NCBI RefSeq assembly: GCF_905220415.1
Contig: NC_059547.1
Span: forward strand, 1,252,501 to 1,316,500
Length of the DNA stretch: 64,000 nt
Direction of reading: 5' to 3'
Origin: Colias croceus
Taxonomy: Eukaryota > Arthropoda > Insecta > Lepidoptera > Pieridae
The notes beneath the pieces are model-generated. The model saw only the letters and a program-made list of their open reading frames with translations. It was not told the DNA's origin and made no database searches. Shown one piece after another: positions 1-11,054 of the stretch. Made by a program: the position numbers and the translations under genes. Positions within the stretch are counted from its first letter, which is position 1, and each line of letters opens with the position of its first letter.

Positions 1-260
1 ACATGTCCAGATGATCATATTATCAAGTCCTCAAGATTGGGGGGGTGAGGTGACGGAATAGGGGGGGGTGGCAAATGACCTCTTTTTAGATTATTGCTCA
101 TAATTCTAAAACGATTTTCAAAACTACACTAATAATTATTATAATTTTTCCCGCAAATGGTCAATTTTCGGCTTAATTTTCTCTTGCTACTAAGAAATCG
201 TCAACAAGAAAAGTGTCACTTGTCGATAAAATTAATCTGTTTATTACGTTTTAAGTTTAG

Positions 261-541
261 TTTTTAACCGACTTCAAAAAAAAGGAGGAGGTTATCAATT
301 CGGCCGGTATGTTTTTTTTTTTTTTTTTTATGTATGTACACCGATTACTCCGAGGTTTCTGAACCAATTTACGTGATTCTTTTTTTGTTCGATGCGGGAT
401 GGTGTCGAATTGGTCCCATAAAAATTTTATTCGGATAGGCCCAGTAGTTTTTATTTTATGAGCATTTTTGTCTGTAGGTATTTGTAAATTTTGCAAGTGC
501 AAGTTTGAAGTCGGTTGTTTTTAACGCAGTTATTACTTGTT
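261..541. mobile_element. 281-bp MITE-like element, copy 1
   Basis: Nearly the same sequence recurs in the same orientation at 46580-46859, with only a few substitutions and small length differences in a poly-T run. Flanks are unrelated, so both boundaries can be read from where similarity stops. An inverted repeat AACCGACTTCAAA lies at the left and TTTGAAGTCGGTT near the right. A short reverse-strand ORF inside is present in both copies but has no protein features, and I treat it as chance. Superfamily is not assigned. Confidence 0.8.
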
Positions 542-1755
542 TCCCATGATAAATATGGTGTGCAAATTATAAAAAGTGCTATTAAACCTTTGGCAATAAT
601 ATTAGAAACTATAAATGTAACAGTGCTCTACAAATATTGTGACTGAAATATTGCATCACGTTTTTTTTCTTATTGTAGAGGTCACGATGTGATAAGTGCA
701 TAAAGACTTATGAAAACATTTATAACTAGCCCTACCAACTAGGATAACGACATAAACAAAATATAAAAAAAAACTCTACATACTTATAAAATCACTGAAA
801 TAATGTCTCTTCTTATAAATTTTAATTATAGATATATATATATATATAGATATCTCCACGGGCACTATGTTGATCAAACGTGCCATATAGTTAGTAATTA
901 TTTGATCCGTTTTCACTTGTTGATCCGGTTGGTATTTGTGGATCCATTGCCACACCACCGTCCGTATGTGGAGCCACAAGTGTCACCATCAGTAATAATA
1001 ATAATTACGTGCTTTTTATACAAATCCACCTTTTTTGCGTTTTAGCTCTTGTTGATCCGATTCAAATGAGCCAATCAGAGCCCACCGAGCTCAGCCATTG
1101 GTCGCTTGCGGCCTTAGCCATTTGAAGGTTTAAAGACATTTATTCCCGTTATAGAAACGTATGTTGCCGTTCGCCTTCCATAATTTGTTCGGATCTTCGG
1201 GAGGGCAAGATAGCTAGCTCGTCTATTAGGATAGTGGCGATTTGATGTTGAGATTATAATATTAATTGTATTTATGTTTTTATGTAGCGCTTTGCGGATG
1301 AACATACACGTATTATAAAAGTATAATTGTTTTAAATTCATTATTTTAGTGTCGTCGTAGATTTTATTTGTAGAAGTTAAAAAAGGATAGTTAAAGATAG
1401 TTTTAATGATTTTATATTACACAATATCACATACCCCAACATCAGACGGTATATTAGATATATACTCATGCATGTCACTGTTCACTGTATTTAGTATCAC
1501 TAAAAATATTATGAACGTCACCACTCGTAGGAAGCTCATTTCTAACTCATTTCAATCGACAGTCGACTTAACAATAACATTCTTATATTAAATATTTATA
1601 CTTAGCTTGTTTCATTTAGTGATTCATTGAATGATGATGTGATTTATTAGGAAAGTCTTTTACAGGTGGTATTTATTTTGGTTAAGATTTATTAGTAGAT
1701 ACCTGTATATGTAGAGTTTTTGTCTATTCCTTTAAACCATTTTACGGGTGCTGTA
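542..1755. other. Intergenic, AT-rich, no gene seen
   Basis: Contains a TA microsatellite near 832-850 and a somewhat GC-richer stretch at 1045-1220. That stretch has a CCAAT and an inverted ATTGG about 30 bp apart (around 1070 and 1100) and could be regulatory, but no ORF, splice sites or repeat family supports a call. Confidence 0.4.
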
Positions 1756-2006
1756 TCCATATTAATATTATAAATGCGAAAGTAACTCTGTCTGTCTGTC
1801 TGTTACTCAATCACGCCTTAACTACTGATCAACCAAACCAATTTGCATGAAATTTGGTATAGAGATATTTTGATACCCGAGAAAGGACTACTTTTTACCC
1901 CGGGACATAGAATAGGTTTTATTCCGGAAATCCCACGGGAACGGGAACTATGTGGCCTGTGGGTTTCTCTTTGACTGCGCGGGCGATGCCACGGGTGGAA
2001 AGCTAG
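1756..2006 (+). mobile_element. Helitron-like nonautonomous element, subfamily A
   Basis: Starts TCCATATTAATATTATAAAT after an A and ends with a GC-rich segment followed by CTAG and then T. These are Helitron-style ends (5' TC, 3' CTRR, insertion between A and T). Subfamily A carries GTCTGTCTGTTACTCAATCA near its 5' end and a GGAAATCCCACGGGAACGGG segment near its 3' end. No coding capacity. It resembles the lepidopteran Lep1 group as I remember it. Confidence 0.75.
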
Positions 2007-2449
2007 TAATAAATAAATAGTTAAATAAAAATGAATTTTTGATAACTGGGAATATCTGGTCGAGATTTTTGCACATACAAGAAATAAACGAGATCATTAT
2101 AAATAAAACAAGTCCTTTTAGTTATATGCTCATAATATTATGTTATGCTAGGCATAAATGAAACTACAACAAATATTTACATTTTCGGTATTACATAGTA
2201 TTTAATTCAAATCTATATTTTATATAGAACGGAATAAAATGACACTAAAAGTATATTTGTGAAAAATACGGCGACATAAACAGAATGTTAACAGAGCAAT
2301 AAAACTATATTATCTTGATGTGTTTTGTTATATTTATTTGCTTTGAAATGAATAAAAACGCTTGCAGTTACAGGCTTATCTTAATTTGTGATATTTATAT
2401 TATAAATAATAATAAACAAATCATTTATTTCACTTTATTTTTTTTTAAA

Positions 2450-2656
2450 TAATACTTCTTTTGCCGCGATGGAGAAAAATGATGAGAGTGAATTTTTACG
2501 ATGCGCGCACACCGACACCTAAATTTAACAGCATGAAGTTAGTTCTAGGTGGTATGAAAATTGATAACTATATTCAAGTTGTATGTTCTAGTATTTTTTC
2601 CATACACCAAAGAAGTATAACTTCTAACGCGTGTACATAAGTATGTACACACACTC
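2450..2656 (+). mobile_element. Palindrome-ended MITE, copy A
   Basis: Inverted copy of 39455-39631. One end has AGAAGTATAACTTCT followed by ACGCGTGTAC and an imperfect palindrome GTGTACATAAGTATGTACAC. The other end has a degenerate ACTTCTTTTG. The two copies share the internal block around AACAGCATGAAGTTAGTTCT. This copy holds about 20 bp (around 2499-2519) that the other lacks. Confidence 0.7.
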
Positions 2657-2681
2657 TTTTTTTTACAAATAAGAGCGACCC

Positions 2682-2723
2682 AGGCTCCTAAGATAGTACC
2701 TAAGAACTGTTTTTTAGGAGCCT
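2682..2723. repeat. Perfect 10-bp stem-loop
   Basis: AGGCTCCTAA at 2682-2691 and TTAGGAGCCT at 2714-2723 form a perfect stem with a 22-nt loop. It lies just outside the palindrome-ended MITE. No downstream gene is visible, so it is recorded only as a structure. Confidence 0.5.
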
Positions 2724-3118
2724 GTGTCTTTCATTTACAGTTACACGACATGAATAATGTGTGGTAGATTGTATTAAAATATGTAAGGGCAGTTTCATTC
2801 ATTGATTCTACGACCCTATTTTAAGCTAAAGTAAGTATTTTCATATATTATTCCTTTTTTGAACAATGATACATGCTAAACAGAAAACTTTCTTAAGTGG
2901 AAAACTAGCTGCATAAAGTTATAATTAAATACTACTTATGTTTATAAAATGCTTGTGTTACACACGTTAATTGTCATTGAAACAGCTTGAACAATTTTCA
3001 TGCAATTATTGTCAACTTTTATATTGTTATTACTGTGGGCTGTAGGTAGTAGTAGGTAGGTCAGTATTATTTAAATATTTCAGGAAAATTTTCACAAACG
3101 GCACGATCTGATCCCATA

Positions 3119-3331
3119 CTAAGCTTTCGCTTATGTTATGGAAACCAGATGGCTGATAAGCGTTCATATATAATTTTTAATTAATACTTATATATAGATA
3201 ATTAACACCCAGACACAGAGCAAACATCTATGTTCATCACACAAATATTTGACCCGGGTGGGAATCGAACCCATGACCTCTGGCTTGGAAGGCAGGGCCA
3301 CAGCTACCATCAAGCCAACCGGTCAGTCGAA
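3119..3331 (-). mobile_element. tRNA-derived SINE, copy 1
   Basis: On the minus strand a B box GGTTCGATTCC lies about 45 nt after a TTGGCTTGATGG-type A box near 3310-3322, with a non-tRNA body running left to about 3119. The body matches a second copy split across 46963-47010 and 49801-49975. ORFs across it on the plus strand are by-products of the repeat. Confidence 0.75.
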
Positions 3332-4185
3332 TTTACTTTATATTTTTTTATTACTCGCCTCAAAAAAAGAACTTTCGACTTTCGAGTTTCGATTGTTGGC
3401 TATTACTTCACTAAATTTTAATTACTTTCCAATATCCATTCACATATAAACACATTACATAAACATTAAACATATATATAGTCATATTCCTAATGACACA
3501 GAATATCACAAAGTACGGTATACAATGACTGCTTCAAGCACTTAATGCTCAACATTATAGCGACATGATAAATATCTTTAGCTGTATTCACGACATTGTT
3601 GTGCACAGAGTAATGCGGATTCAGAGAATCGTAAATAAGATTAAAAATATAAGAGGTTTCTTGTATTGAAATGTACTAGTGCAGCCACCGTGGTTTCACT
3701 CGACGACAAAACAATGGTTAAGAATTTTCGTCTCCTATTTGTTACAAATATAAAGTTAATTTGTGAAATTTCGTATTTGTAATATGGATAGTGGTTTTAA
3801 AATGTAATGTTATTTTTATTTGTTAAAGGGGTTTTTTAAACGATTAATTAATATCATATTTAGTGAAGCTTACATATGGAATACGGATTATTTAGCAAAA
3901 CTTGTTACAAGCAAATAAAATAAATTATATTGAACGGATTAAATGCATTTGACATATATTACATAAGCATATAATATCTTTTTTATGCAAATAAATAAAT
4001 AAAAAATAAATTGATGGCTCTACATCCAAGGTAATCTTTATAAATCGCTACGAAAATGCCACTTTGACTAATGGCTTCTATATGTTCATGTGCCTTAAAG
4101 GAGATTAAATAATTCCGATATTGTGTCACAATAAAAACACATTTGATGAATTAATAAACAGATTTTATTTCATCCAAATATACCT
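3332..4185. other. Intergenic, AT-rich, nothing recognised
   Basis: No ORF with protein features, no inverted-repeat pair and no match to the other repeat families in the window. Confidence 0.4.
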
Positions 4186-4400
4186 TCGAGCTTTCCACCT
4201 ACGACTTCGCGCGTGTATCAAAGGAAACCCCGTATAGTTCCCGTTTCAGTGCGATTTCCGGGATGATACCTATCCTATGTCCTTTCTCAAGTATCAGTCT
4301 ATCATTGATAGAAATCATATTGTATCTGAATCGGTTCAGTTGTGTAGGCGTAAAGACGGGACAGACAGTTAATTTCGTATTTAAAATGTAGGATAGGATC
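4186..4400 (-). mobile_element. Helitron-like element, degraded subfamily A
   Basis: Reverse-orientation copy with the GAGCTTTCC-type 3' end, the GGATTTCCGGGA segment and the CGGTTCAGT segment in the order expected for subfamily A. Both termini are mutated and the CTAG is lost. The 70-residue reverse-strand ORF over it is not a gene. Confidence 0.6.
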
Positions 4401-5345
4401 ATCATCATCATTTTAATTTCGTTTCATTCATGATTCATTTCGACATTCAATTCGATTACATCATAATTTTGTTCTATTTATTTTTTATTTTTTCATTTTA
4501 CTCAAGCTGCATAAAGATTCATTACCATACTAGCCGAATACGGATTGATAAAAACTTTTTGGTTCTAGGACAAGTTATATCCACTTATCCCGGATAATAT
4601 GAGTAGATACGGTTTTTTGAAGTAATTAAAATTACAGTAAAACATAAAATACAGTTAGATTATTCCCGAGAGAAGTTGCGAATTGCGGTTTACTGGACTT
4701 GATGTCATAATATTTTTTTCCACTAGAAGTTCGCCTCTTACATGTTTTAAAATTATGTAGGTATGGTTATTTTTGTTTAGCCTGTTTTAAATTCTTAATT
4801 AATACCTTAAAAAACATCAAATAAAACTAATGACACAGGTTATAAAGGCATAGGACAGATACATATTTGTTTCACTTATTTATTTTATTTACGGATAAGC
4901 CTTTTGTATCCTACCAGACCGAGATATATTTATTTCTAGCTAATAAACCTTAAAAATATTCAAAATACATGAAAATTAGGTTAAAAAATATGACCGTGCT
5001 AGTTTCACAAAGGCTTCACAAAGGTCACGGATGACTGACGAAAAGGATTGACTTTCTGGTACATTACATTGGTGGAACCGCCGGCTTTCCCTTCCATGAA
5101 TAAAAGCTTTTCCGTTCAAGAGTCTCCTTCAAAAGTGAGAGTCACCTCCCTACTAGTTAGGGCCGACTTGATGTTAGGGTGGTGACATAATGAGATCTAG
5201 ATACCAAGATTTTATTTTGTAATTATATTAGTATTTCTAATATCATAATTTGTATATCAGATTTTGTATACTTCCATTATACTATTGTAACTTCCCTATG
5301 GGAACACATGTCCTGAAATAAAACAATTTTATTTATTAAGCTATT

Positions 5346-5560
5346 GCATAGCTTCTATCGCGGGCCTTGAGCGCGGGGACCGAATCGAGAAATTACGTAA
5401 CGAAAAACCTCACGCTGCCCCGCTCCGACGGGCTAGAAAGTGTGGAGAAAGGAAGGTGTAATTCCTCCATCGAAAAAGGAGGTTTCGCGACCAGTCTACT
5501 CGACTGGCCAGCCGTTATGTTATATTATTAAATCACCCAGTGTGCCACACACCCGTGACT
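5346..5560 (+). repeat. GC-rich interspersed repeat, copy 1
   Basis: Shares AGCTTCTATCGCGGG, GAGCGCGGGGACCGAATCGA and CCTCACGCT blocks with the reverse complement of 6384-6515. It is much richer in GC than its surroundings. A GTGCCACAC block near 5540 also has a counterpart near 6387. Family not recognised. It may derive from the 5' region of a retroelement. Confidence 0.55.
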
Positions 5561-5785
5561 CGGCAACATAACTTCGGCAACGACTTCTGAACTCAACCGC
5601 GTCACTAGTAAGTGCTTGATTTCAAACTCAGCGTGTGCGACTTTGCCTTTTAAAAACATTTGCATCGGTATCGAGTATGTTTTTTTTTAAGAGGAATTGA
5701 AAGGGAAATGTTCTTAATAATTAAAAGAGTTTCTGAAATGATATAGAATGAAGGAAAATACAATTAAAAAAGAAAATTAAGTTTA

Positions 5786-5904
5786 CGCAACGGATTTTGA
5801 TGCGGTTTTTTTAATATTATATAGTGTAAATGAAGAGGAATGTTTAAGTATATAATTTATTAGGTTTTAGACAAAACGGGCGAAGCCACGGGCGGTAAGC
5901 TAGT
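5786..5904 (+). mobile_element. Helitron-like 3' portion
   Basis: Ends with GGGCGAAGCCACGGGCGG, TAAG and CTAGT like subfamily A. The preceding body (CGCAACGGATTTTGATGCGG) differs from the other copies. The 5' end is not identifiable. Confidence 0.5.
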
Positions 5905-6140
5905 TCTTATTATTTAAAAAAATATACAAAAAACAAATCGCAAGACGCAAATTCCCCGTGTTTCTGCAAACTGTGACCTAAAAGGTTGTTTAAAGTTTGA
6001 AAGTTAGACGTTCAGCTTTAATTGGTTTCACTTGCAAGTTAATTGATTTTCTAGTTAGCGCTTAATAAGAAACTTTCAGACTAACGCGTAACCACGTCTT
6101 TAGTTTGGTTGTGAAATTAATTTAGTATTTGTTGTTGTTA

Positions 6141-6367
6141 TCCTACTAATATTATAAATGCGAAAGTTTGTGAGGATGTGTGTGTGTGTGTGTTTGTTAC
6201 TCTTTCACGCAAATACTACTGAACCGATTACAATGAAATTTAGCACACATATAGAGGGTAACTTGAATTAACACATAGGATAGGTTTCATTCCGGAAATC
6301 CTACGGGAACGGGAACTATGTGGGTTTTTCTTTCAAAACGCTGGCGAAGCCGCGGGAGAAATGCTAG
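6141..6367 (+). mobile_element. Helitron-like element, subfamily A with TG repeat
   Basis: Begins TC after an A at 6140 and ends CTAG before a T at 6368. It has the TACTAATATTATAAATGCGA start, the ACGGGAACGGGAACTATG segment and the GGCGAAGCCGCGGG hairpin region. A (TG)n tract of about 18 bp lies near its 5' end. Confidence 0.8.
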
Positions 6368-6383
6368 TTTTTAATAAAATCGA

Positions 6384-6515
6384 CGTGTGGCACTCGGGGA
6401 CTGCCGCGGTAAAGCTACACCTCTGCCCGTCGGAGTGGGGAGCGTGAGGTTTTTTCGTTACTGAATTTCTCGATTCGGTCCCCGCGCTCAGGCCCCGCGA
6501 TAGAAGCTTGCATAG
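6384..6515 (-). repeat. GC-rich interspersed repeat, copy 2
   Basis: Reverse-orientation partner of 5346-5560. Its left edge lies 17 bp past the end of the Helitron-like copy at 6141-6367. Its right edge runs into a perfect hairpin (6492-6530) formed by an inverted duplication of the repeat's own terminus. Confidence 0.55.
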
Positions 6516-6530
6516 CTTCTATCGCGGGGC
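6492..6530. repeat. 17-bp perfect hairpin
   Basis: GCCCCGCGATAGAAGCT pairs with AGCTTCTATCGCGGGGC across a 5-nt loop. The arm is the terminal sequence of the GC-rich repeat, so this looks like a terminal inverted duplication rather than a terminator. Confidence 0.75.
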
Positions 6531-6817
6531 TATAGCTTAAAAACAAAACGATTATCAACGCAAAATAGTTAAAAAAATAAACTTCAGTTTTAGAATCTCC
6601 GTTGTTTTTGTGTGCGTTATAAATAGCGGCCACTTTAATAATCTATGCTGTCAAAAACTTATTTCACTCCATTTAAAATGCATCTTTGCACTCAGAAGCC
6701 GAGGGGAAGTGTTCACTGTTTCAATATGTTCCACAATTAGTTAACAGACAGACAGATACACTGGAATCCACTCGCTTGTGTGAATATTTTATACAGCCCT
6801 TGGTCGGCAGTGGAGAT

Positions 6818-6854
6818 ATGTATCGATTGATTATTTTTAGCGTTAGTTTTGTTG
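6818..6854 (+). CDS. Possible signal-peptide first exon (weak)
   Basis: ATG at 6818 opens MYRLIIFSVSFV, a short hydrophobic run, and is followed directly by a good donor GTAAGT at 6855. The exon would end in phase 1, as in the gene at 13546. A TTTATA lies about 25-30 nt upstream. I found no matching second exon nearby, so this may be chance. The longer ORF it sits in (6686-6937) shows nothing recognisable. Confidence 0.2.
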
Positions 6855-7499
6855 GTAAGTTTGTGTGGAATCTAGGAGCTTATGATACGGTTATGTTATG
6901 GAAAAAATCTGTTTTATTCTTATTAATTAATTTATGAAATATTGTATCAATCTGTGTGTTAAAGTTTGTGATAATCTATGAGCTTTTCAGATTGTGCGAT
7001 GGGAAAAAAGTTTCAGTTCTAGTCCTATTAATTGAAGAATTAATATTGTATCAATCTATATGTTTAAGTTTGTGTGTTGGAAATCTAGGAGCTTCTCAGG
7101 TGGTTATGTGACGAGAAAAAGTTCCAGGTTCAGTTCTATTATAATATAAGAAAAATTTTGTAAATATTTTCTATATTTTTCTACAAGAAATAAGAACAGT
7201 GTTGTTTAGAAAAAATAATTACTAAAAATAACGCCATGTATATTAAAAAAATCTCGTTTCTTTGTAAACAAGCAAACAACAAATAGCTAAACCGTAAACT
7301 ATTAATCACAAAACTAACGTTTTCCTCATTCTTCTATACCCTATATCCATCTCTGTTTATTGCCTGTGTGCGAGAGGGACAGAAAACAGTGTCACTGACA
7401 TCGACCATTGATTTATTATTACGATATAAGGTGGTTTGATAAAATGGACTCGATAACTGTTTATGGCATTTTGTTATTTTATATAACACTAGTTATTTT

Positions 7500-7534
7500 C
7501 CCCGGTTATAACCGGGGCAAATAACCCGGGTTAT
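7500..7534. repeat. Two adjacent palindromes with GGTTAT halves
   Basis: CCCCGGTTATAACCGGGG (7500-7517) is a perfect 18-bp palindrome. ATAACCCGGGTTAT (7521-7534) is a perfect 14-bp palindrome using the same half-site. Three base pairs separate them. This could be a binding site for a dimeric factor or a small foldback. Confidence 0.5.
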
Positions 7535-7624
7535 GAATATCCATACACATGAATATCCCTTATATAGGAATATAGTAAGTAATATTATCTACACTCTACA
7601 CTTCTAAAAATTCTCTCACTTCTA

Positions 7625-7765
7625 AGAAAAGGTTAGAAATTCTTGCCGGTTCTTCTCCATATCCTGCTTTCTGAATCAGAAGTAAATGTTAAAAATGTTT
7701 TGACAATTCAAAAGTTTTTCTAGAAGAAGTCTAATTGAATAAATAAATGTTTGAGTTTGAGTATA
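7625..7765 (+). mobile_element. Retroelement 3' end, TTTGAG-type tail, copy 1
   Basis: Shares the blocks TTCTTGCCGGTTCTTCTCC, GGTAAATGTTAAAA (variant) and AATAAATAAATGTTTGAG with 53010-53157. The pattern of a 3' UTR ending in AATAAATAAATG and a TTTGAG repeat fits a LINE or SINE 3' end. No coding part is present. Confidence 0.55.
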
Positions 7766-7974
7766 TTTAAGTGATGAATTAACTGAAATATACTAAGCGG
7801 TAAGCCGAATTTGATATCTTTATTAGCAGTGTGAAAGCGCTGGGTTATGTGTTAGCTGCTAAATCTGAGCAAAATATAATATGTTTTAAGCAAGAATATT
7901 GCTCTTTCAATCACTTCCAACATTTTATATTTGAAATATTGATATCCTTGTCATACTGACCTTATATTCATTTA

Positions 7975-8040
7975 CCTACTCTGAGAATCGAACCCAGAAA
8001 CTCTAGGTACATTATATTAACCACTGCACCGAAGACTATT
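7975..8040 (-). mobile_element. tRNA-like SINE fragment
   Basis: On the minus strand GGTGCAGTGGTTA resembles an A box and GGGTTCGATTC a B box at tRNA-like spacing. The surrounding sequence does not fold into a clean tRNA that I can see, so a SINE head fragment is the better reading. Confidence 0.4.
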
Positions 8041-8877
8041 GCCAAGGTGATACTAGGACATCTAGGACATAGTCAAGTGAAGCAATGACGTGTGACATTA
8101 CGTTGTTAGATAGACTGTGGAATACACTTTCTTGACACTAATGTGGGGCCATTAAAATGGCGTTGTAAAGAAATTGTATCTTGCATTTAAGTACGTGGAA
8201 ATGATTTTAAAAGTACGTCAAACGTACAAGTGTTGATAAAAACAGTAGGTATTTAAAACAATACTACTTAGAAATTCAACGCACGCAATGCCTTACCTAT
8301 TGCTAAAAATATTTTTCTTATAAATAATAGAGCCTATATGGCACATGATTTGTCACACACAGGCAGATAATATTATGAATTACTACATATATGTGGGAAT
8401 AGGATAAAATATTAAGATGTATTTCATTATTACCAGTTTTATTTTTAGTCTGTGTTTTTCTATTATTTAATCTGTGGATATGTTATCTGTAGACTGTAGA
8501 TTTTTGGTTGTCTATGACTTGACTGTGTGTTTTTTTTGGTACGATGTAATTGTAATGGAGTATTGTTGAAATGTATTTTTGATATGTAACCGGTGTCTGG
8601 GAAATAAATCGATTGGGCGATTTTGGCTTTTTATTTACACCATCCCCACATATATTACCAGGGGGATTACCATTATTAAAGCAGTATTATTTCCAGTATC
8701 AAAATAATGGCACTAGGCAACCAATATACCTCTGTCATTTTCGTCACTAGACTTAATTCTGCGTTAAAACATCATGGTATCTACATTCTACCAGGTATCT
8801 ATCACGCAAAAGGCACAGGATTCAGTTAGTAAACTGACGTCCATTGTCCCCTAGGTTCTATGCCCACGCATTAAACA

Positions 8878-9030
8878 CTGTACGTGTTAGTTTGTCTGTT
8901 AATTTGTTACTCCTTCACGCAAAAACTGCCGAACCGATTTTCATGATATTTGGAACACATATAGGCGAATCAGGAGCTATGCGGGTTTTCCTTCGACCAG
9001 GCGGTCGTAGCTGCGGACGAAAAGTTTAGC
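8878..9030 (+). mobile_element. Helitron-like element, degraded subfamily A
   Basis: Retains GTTACTCCTTCACGCAAAAA, GAACCGATTTTCATGA and GGAGCTATGCGGGTTTTCCTT in order. The 5' start and the CTAG end are lost. Confidence 0.55.
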
Positions 9031-9290
9031 TTTGTTGTTTTTGTGTATAATTACAATCATTTCTTATCGCTAGTTTCATAGCCACAGCTACATTTCAGCA
9101 TGATTACGCATTAGCATGTCAAGCACATGTCGTGTGCAGGCAAACACGTTCGACACCGTAATCTTGCGTCTGATGGACTTGGGCCTGTGATAGATAATGT
9201 ATTATTATATCTATATGGTACTAGCTTTCCGTCTTCTTGATTGGAACTGCTATACAAATCTGACAGACAACAATTTTCTTCTCCAATTTT

Positions 9291-9372
9291 AACTTTACCT
9301 GTGTTTGTATGCAACGGACCTCCCGATTTTGGCATACATTAAACGGACAGATTTAATTCAAACTTTTGCTAC
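9291..9372. repeat. Interspersed repeat, shared with 23719-23800
   Basis: Both places have GTTTGTATGCAAC, then TTAAACGGACAGAT, then AATTCAAACTTTT in the same order and orientation. Family unknown. Confidence 0.45.
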
Positions 9373-9449
9373 TTAGGATCGGTGACAAAACAATAACAAA
9401 ATACAATAATTTTACGAGTTTAAGTGTAGCTTTTACTTTTTTTATTATA

Positions 9450-9620
9450 CTAGCGATCCGCCCCGGCTTCGCCCGTGGTACATGTTTACGTTTTCTCTCC
9501 ATAAGAACCATCCTCGTACTTCAAGAAATATAATAAAAAAAGAATTATCGAAATCGGTTCAGCCGTTCTCGAGTTATGCGCTTACCAACACATTTTGCGA
9601 TTCATTTTTATATTATAAGA
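9450..9620 (-). mobile_element. Helitron-like element, subfamily C
   Basis: Minus-strand reading starts TCTTATAATATAAAAATGAA and ends CGGGGCGGATCGCTAG followed by T. The body (GAACGGCTGAACCGATTTCG, AAGTACGAGGATGGTTCTTA) defines subfamily C. Copies recur at 44223, 44396, 45540 and 62785. Confidence 0.75.
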
Positions 9621-11054
9621 TTAAATTATTATGGTGAATGTGAATGCGAATTTACAAAAATATTTTTGTCATTTACCTTCATCTGAAAACGAAGAATACT
9701 GCAAAAATGTCTCTTGAAATAAAATTTATTTATTTTATTTCAAGCATAATTTTAACGGCCCTAATATTAAAATAATTTAAACCAAAAGCTAAACCCAGAG
9801 CCAATCATTTCTTTTATTCACTTATCAACTCCTAAAGGACTGCAATAGAGAATGAAAATTCCGTCGCTTTCCCGAGTGAAACCGCAAAGCACAGTTAGTA
9901 AAAACAAATAAAAACATAATGGCTTCTATCGAAATCCCATTATCCATACAGACAACATAATTTCTGTCCTAAACACACAAACAATACAAACACAAGTTTA
10001 GTCAAAAGACACTAGATATTTGTTTATTCGATCGATTTTCGATTTGAACAAAGTGTATCGTCATTTGTGGCTTCTTTTTAATAATACTCAACTTGGAATA
10101 AACAGACATACAGACAATGGGATAAAGATATTTTATTTGGCAAGGATATTTCACTTCTGCGGTGAAAAGAAATGCTTATGTTAGTGTTTATGAATAACGA
10201 GATGTCACGGTAAACGTTATTTTGCATATTATCATGAAAGTTGTTAATATCTTCATGACTATTATCTTTTTCTATATTGTTAAACCTACCGAATATTAAG
10301 AAGAAAATTATAAAAGCCGTTTCGAAGAAGTTAAGCTACAATGTGGCGTCAGCGACTAGCACGGAGGGAAGTGATTTATGTTTATTTGTAATAATTAATA
10401 TGTCTTACTGAAATAGATTAATAATTGATGTTTGATGTTTGATGTAAATTGTTTGGAGGTAAATATATAAATATAAATATACTAAATAATAAATTGTTGT
10501 GGATAGTTTTTAGAATTTTATAGTAGAGTGCTAGTTATGCATTTAATTAATTTATGGCATTTTTTTGTATGTAATTTCAGTATTTATACTCTAAGAACAA
10601 GCATAATATTTTGTATGTCACAAAGTTTATCTCGTGCCTTTTATATCTACGAATCTATGTTGATAATACTGTGATTTCAAAGACTAAAATTGTTACATTG
10701 TAATATTATATTGGTGGTGGTAAGGTGAAATAAATAAATAAATAAAATGTAAAATGAAAATTTTATGTACACATAGAAAATATGTTAGAAAAAGTTTAAA
10801 TATAAATAAAGAATTTCTGTTATATTGTTAAACAAAACTCATAAAGTATTTTTATTCAACTAGTATTTTACTAAAAGATGGTTTAGAAAAGCTACAAATA
10901 CCAAAGCTTACTTTGCAAATAGAGATACTCTATTTGATTAAGAAATCAGGTCAGTAAGTTTCCAGATAATCCACTACAAATAATATTTAGTTGTAATATT
11001 GGTACAGATGATAAATAAAATCAAGAAAAATTAATGATTTTACTACCTATATAG
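9621..11054. other. Intergenic, AT-rich, no gene seen
   Basis: Several AATAAA-rich stretches (near 9719, 10728 and 10800) resemble retroelement 3' ends or poly(A) signals, but no coding sequence precedes them. Nothing else is recognised. Confidence 0.4.

Noticed and set aside
297..502. 81-residue reverse-strand ORF, repeated as a 68-residue ORF at 46614-46820
   Set aside because: It lies wholly in a multicopy noncoding element and repeats only because the element does.
3270..3320. Functional tRNA gene
   Set aside because: A and B boxes are present, but the sequence continues into a multicopy SINE body and no complete cloverleaf was seen.
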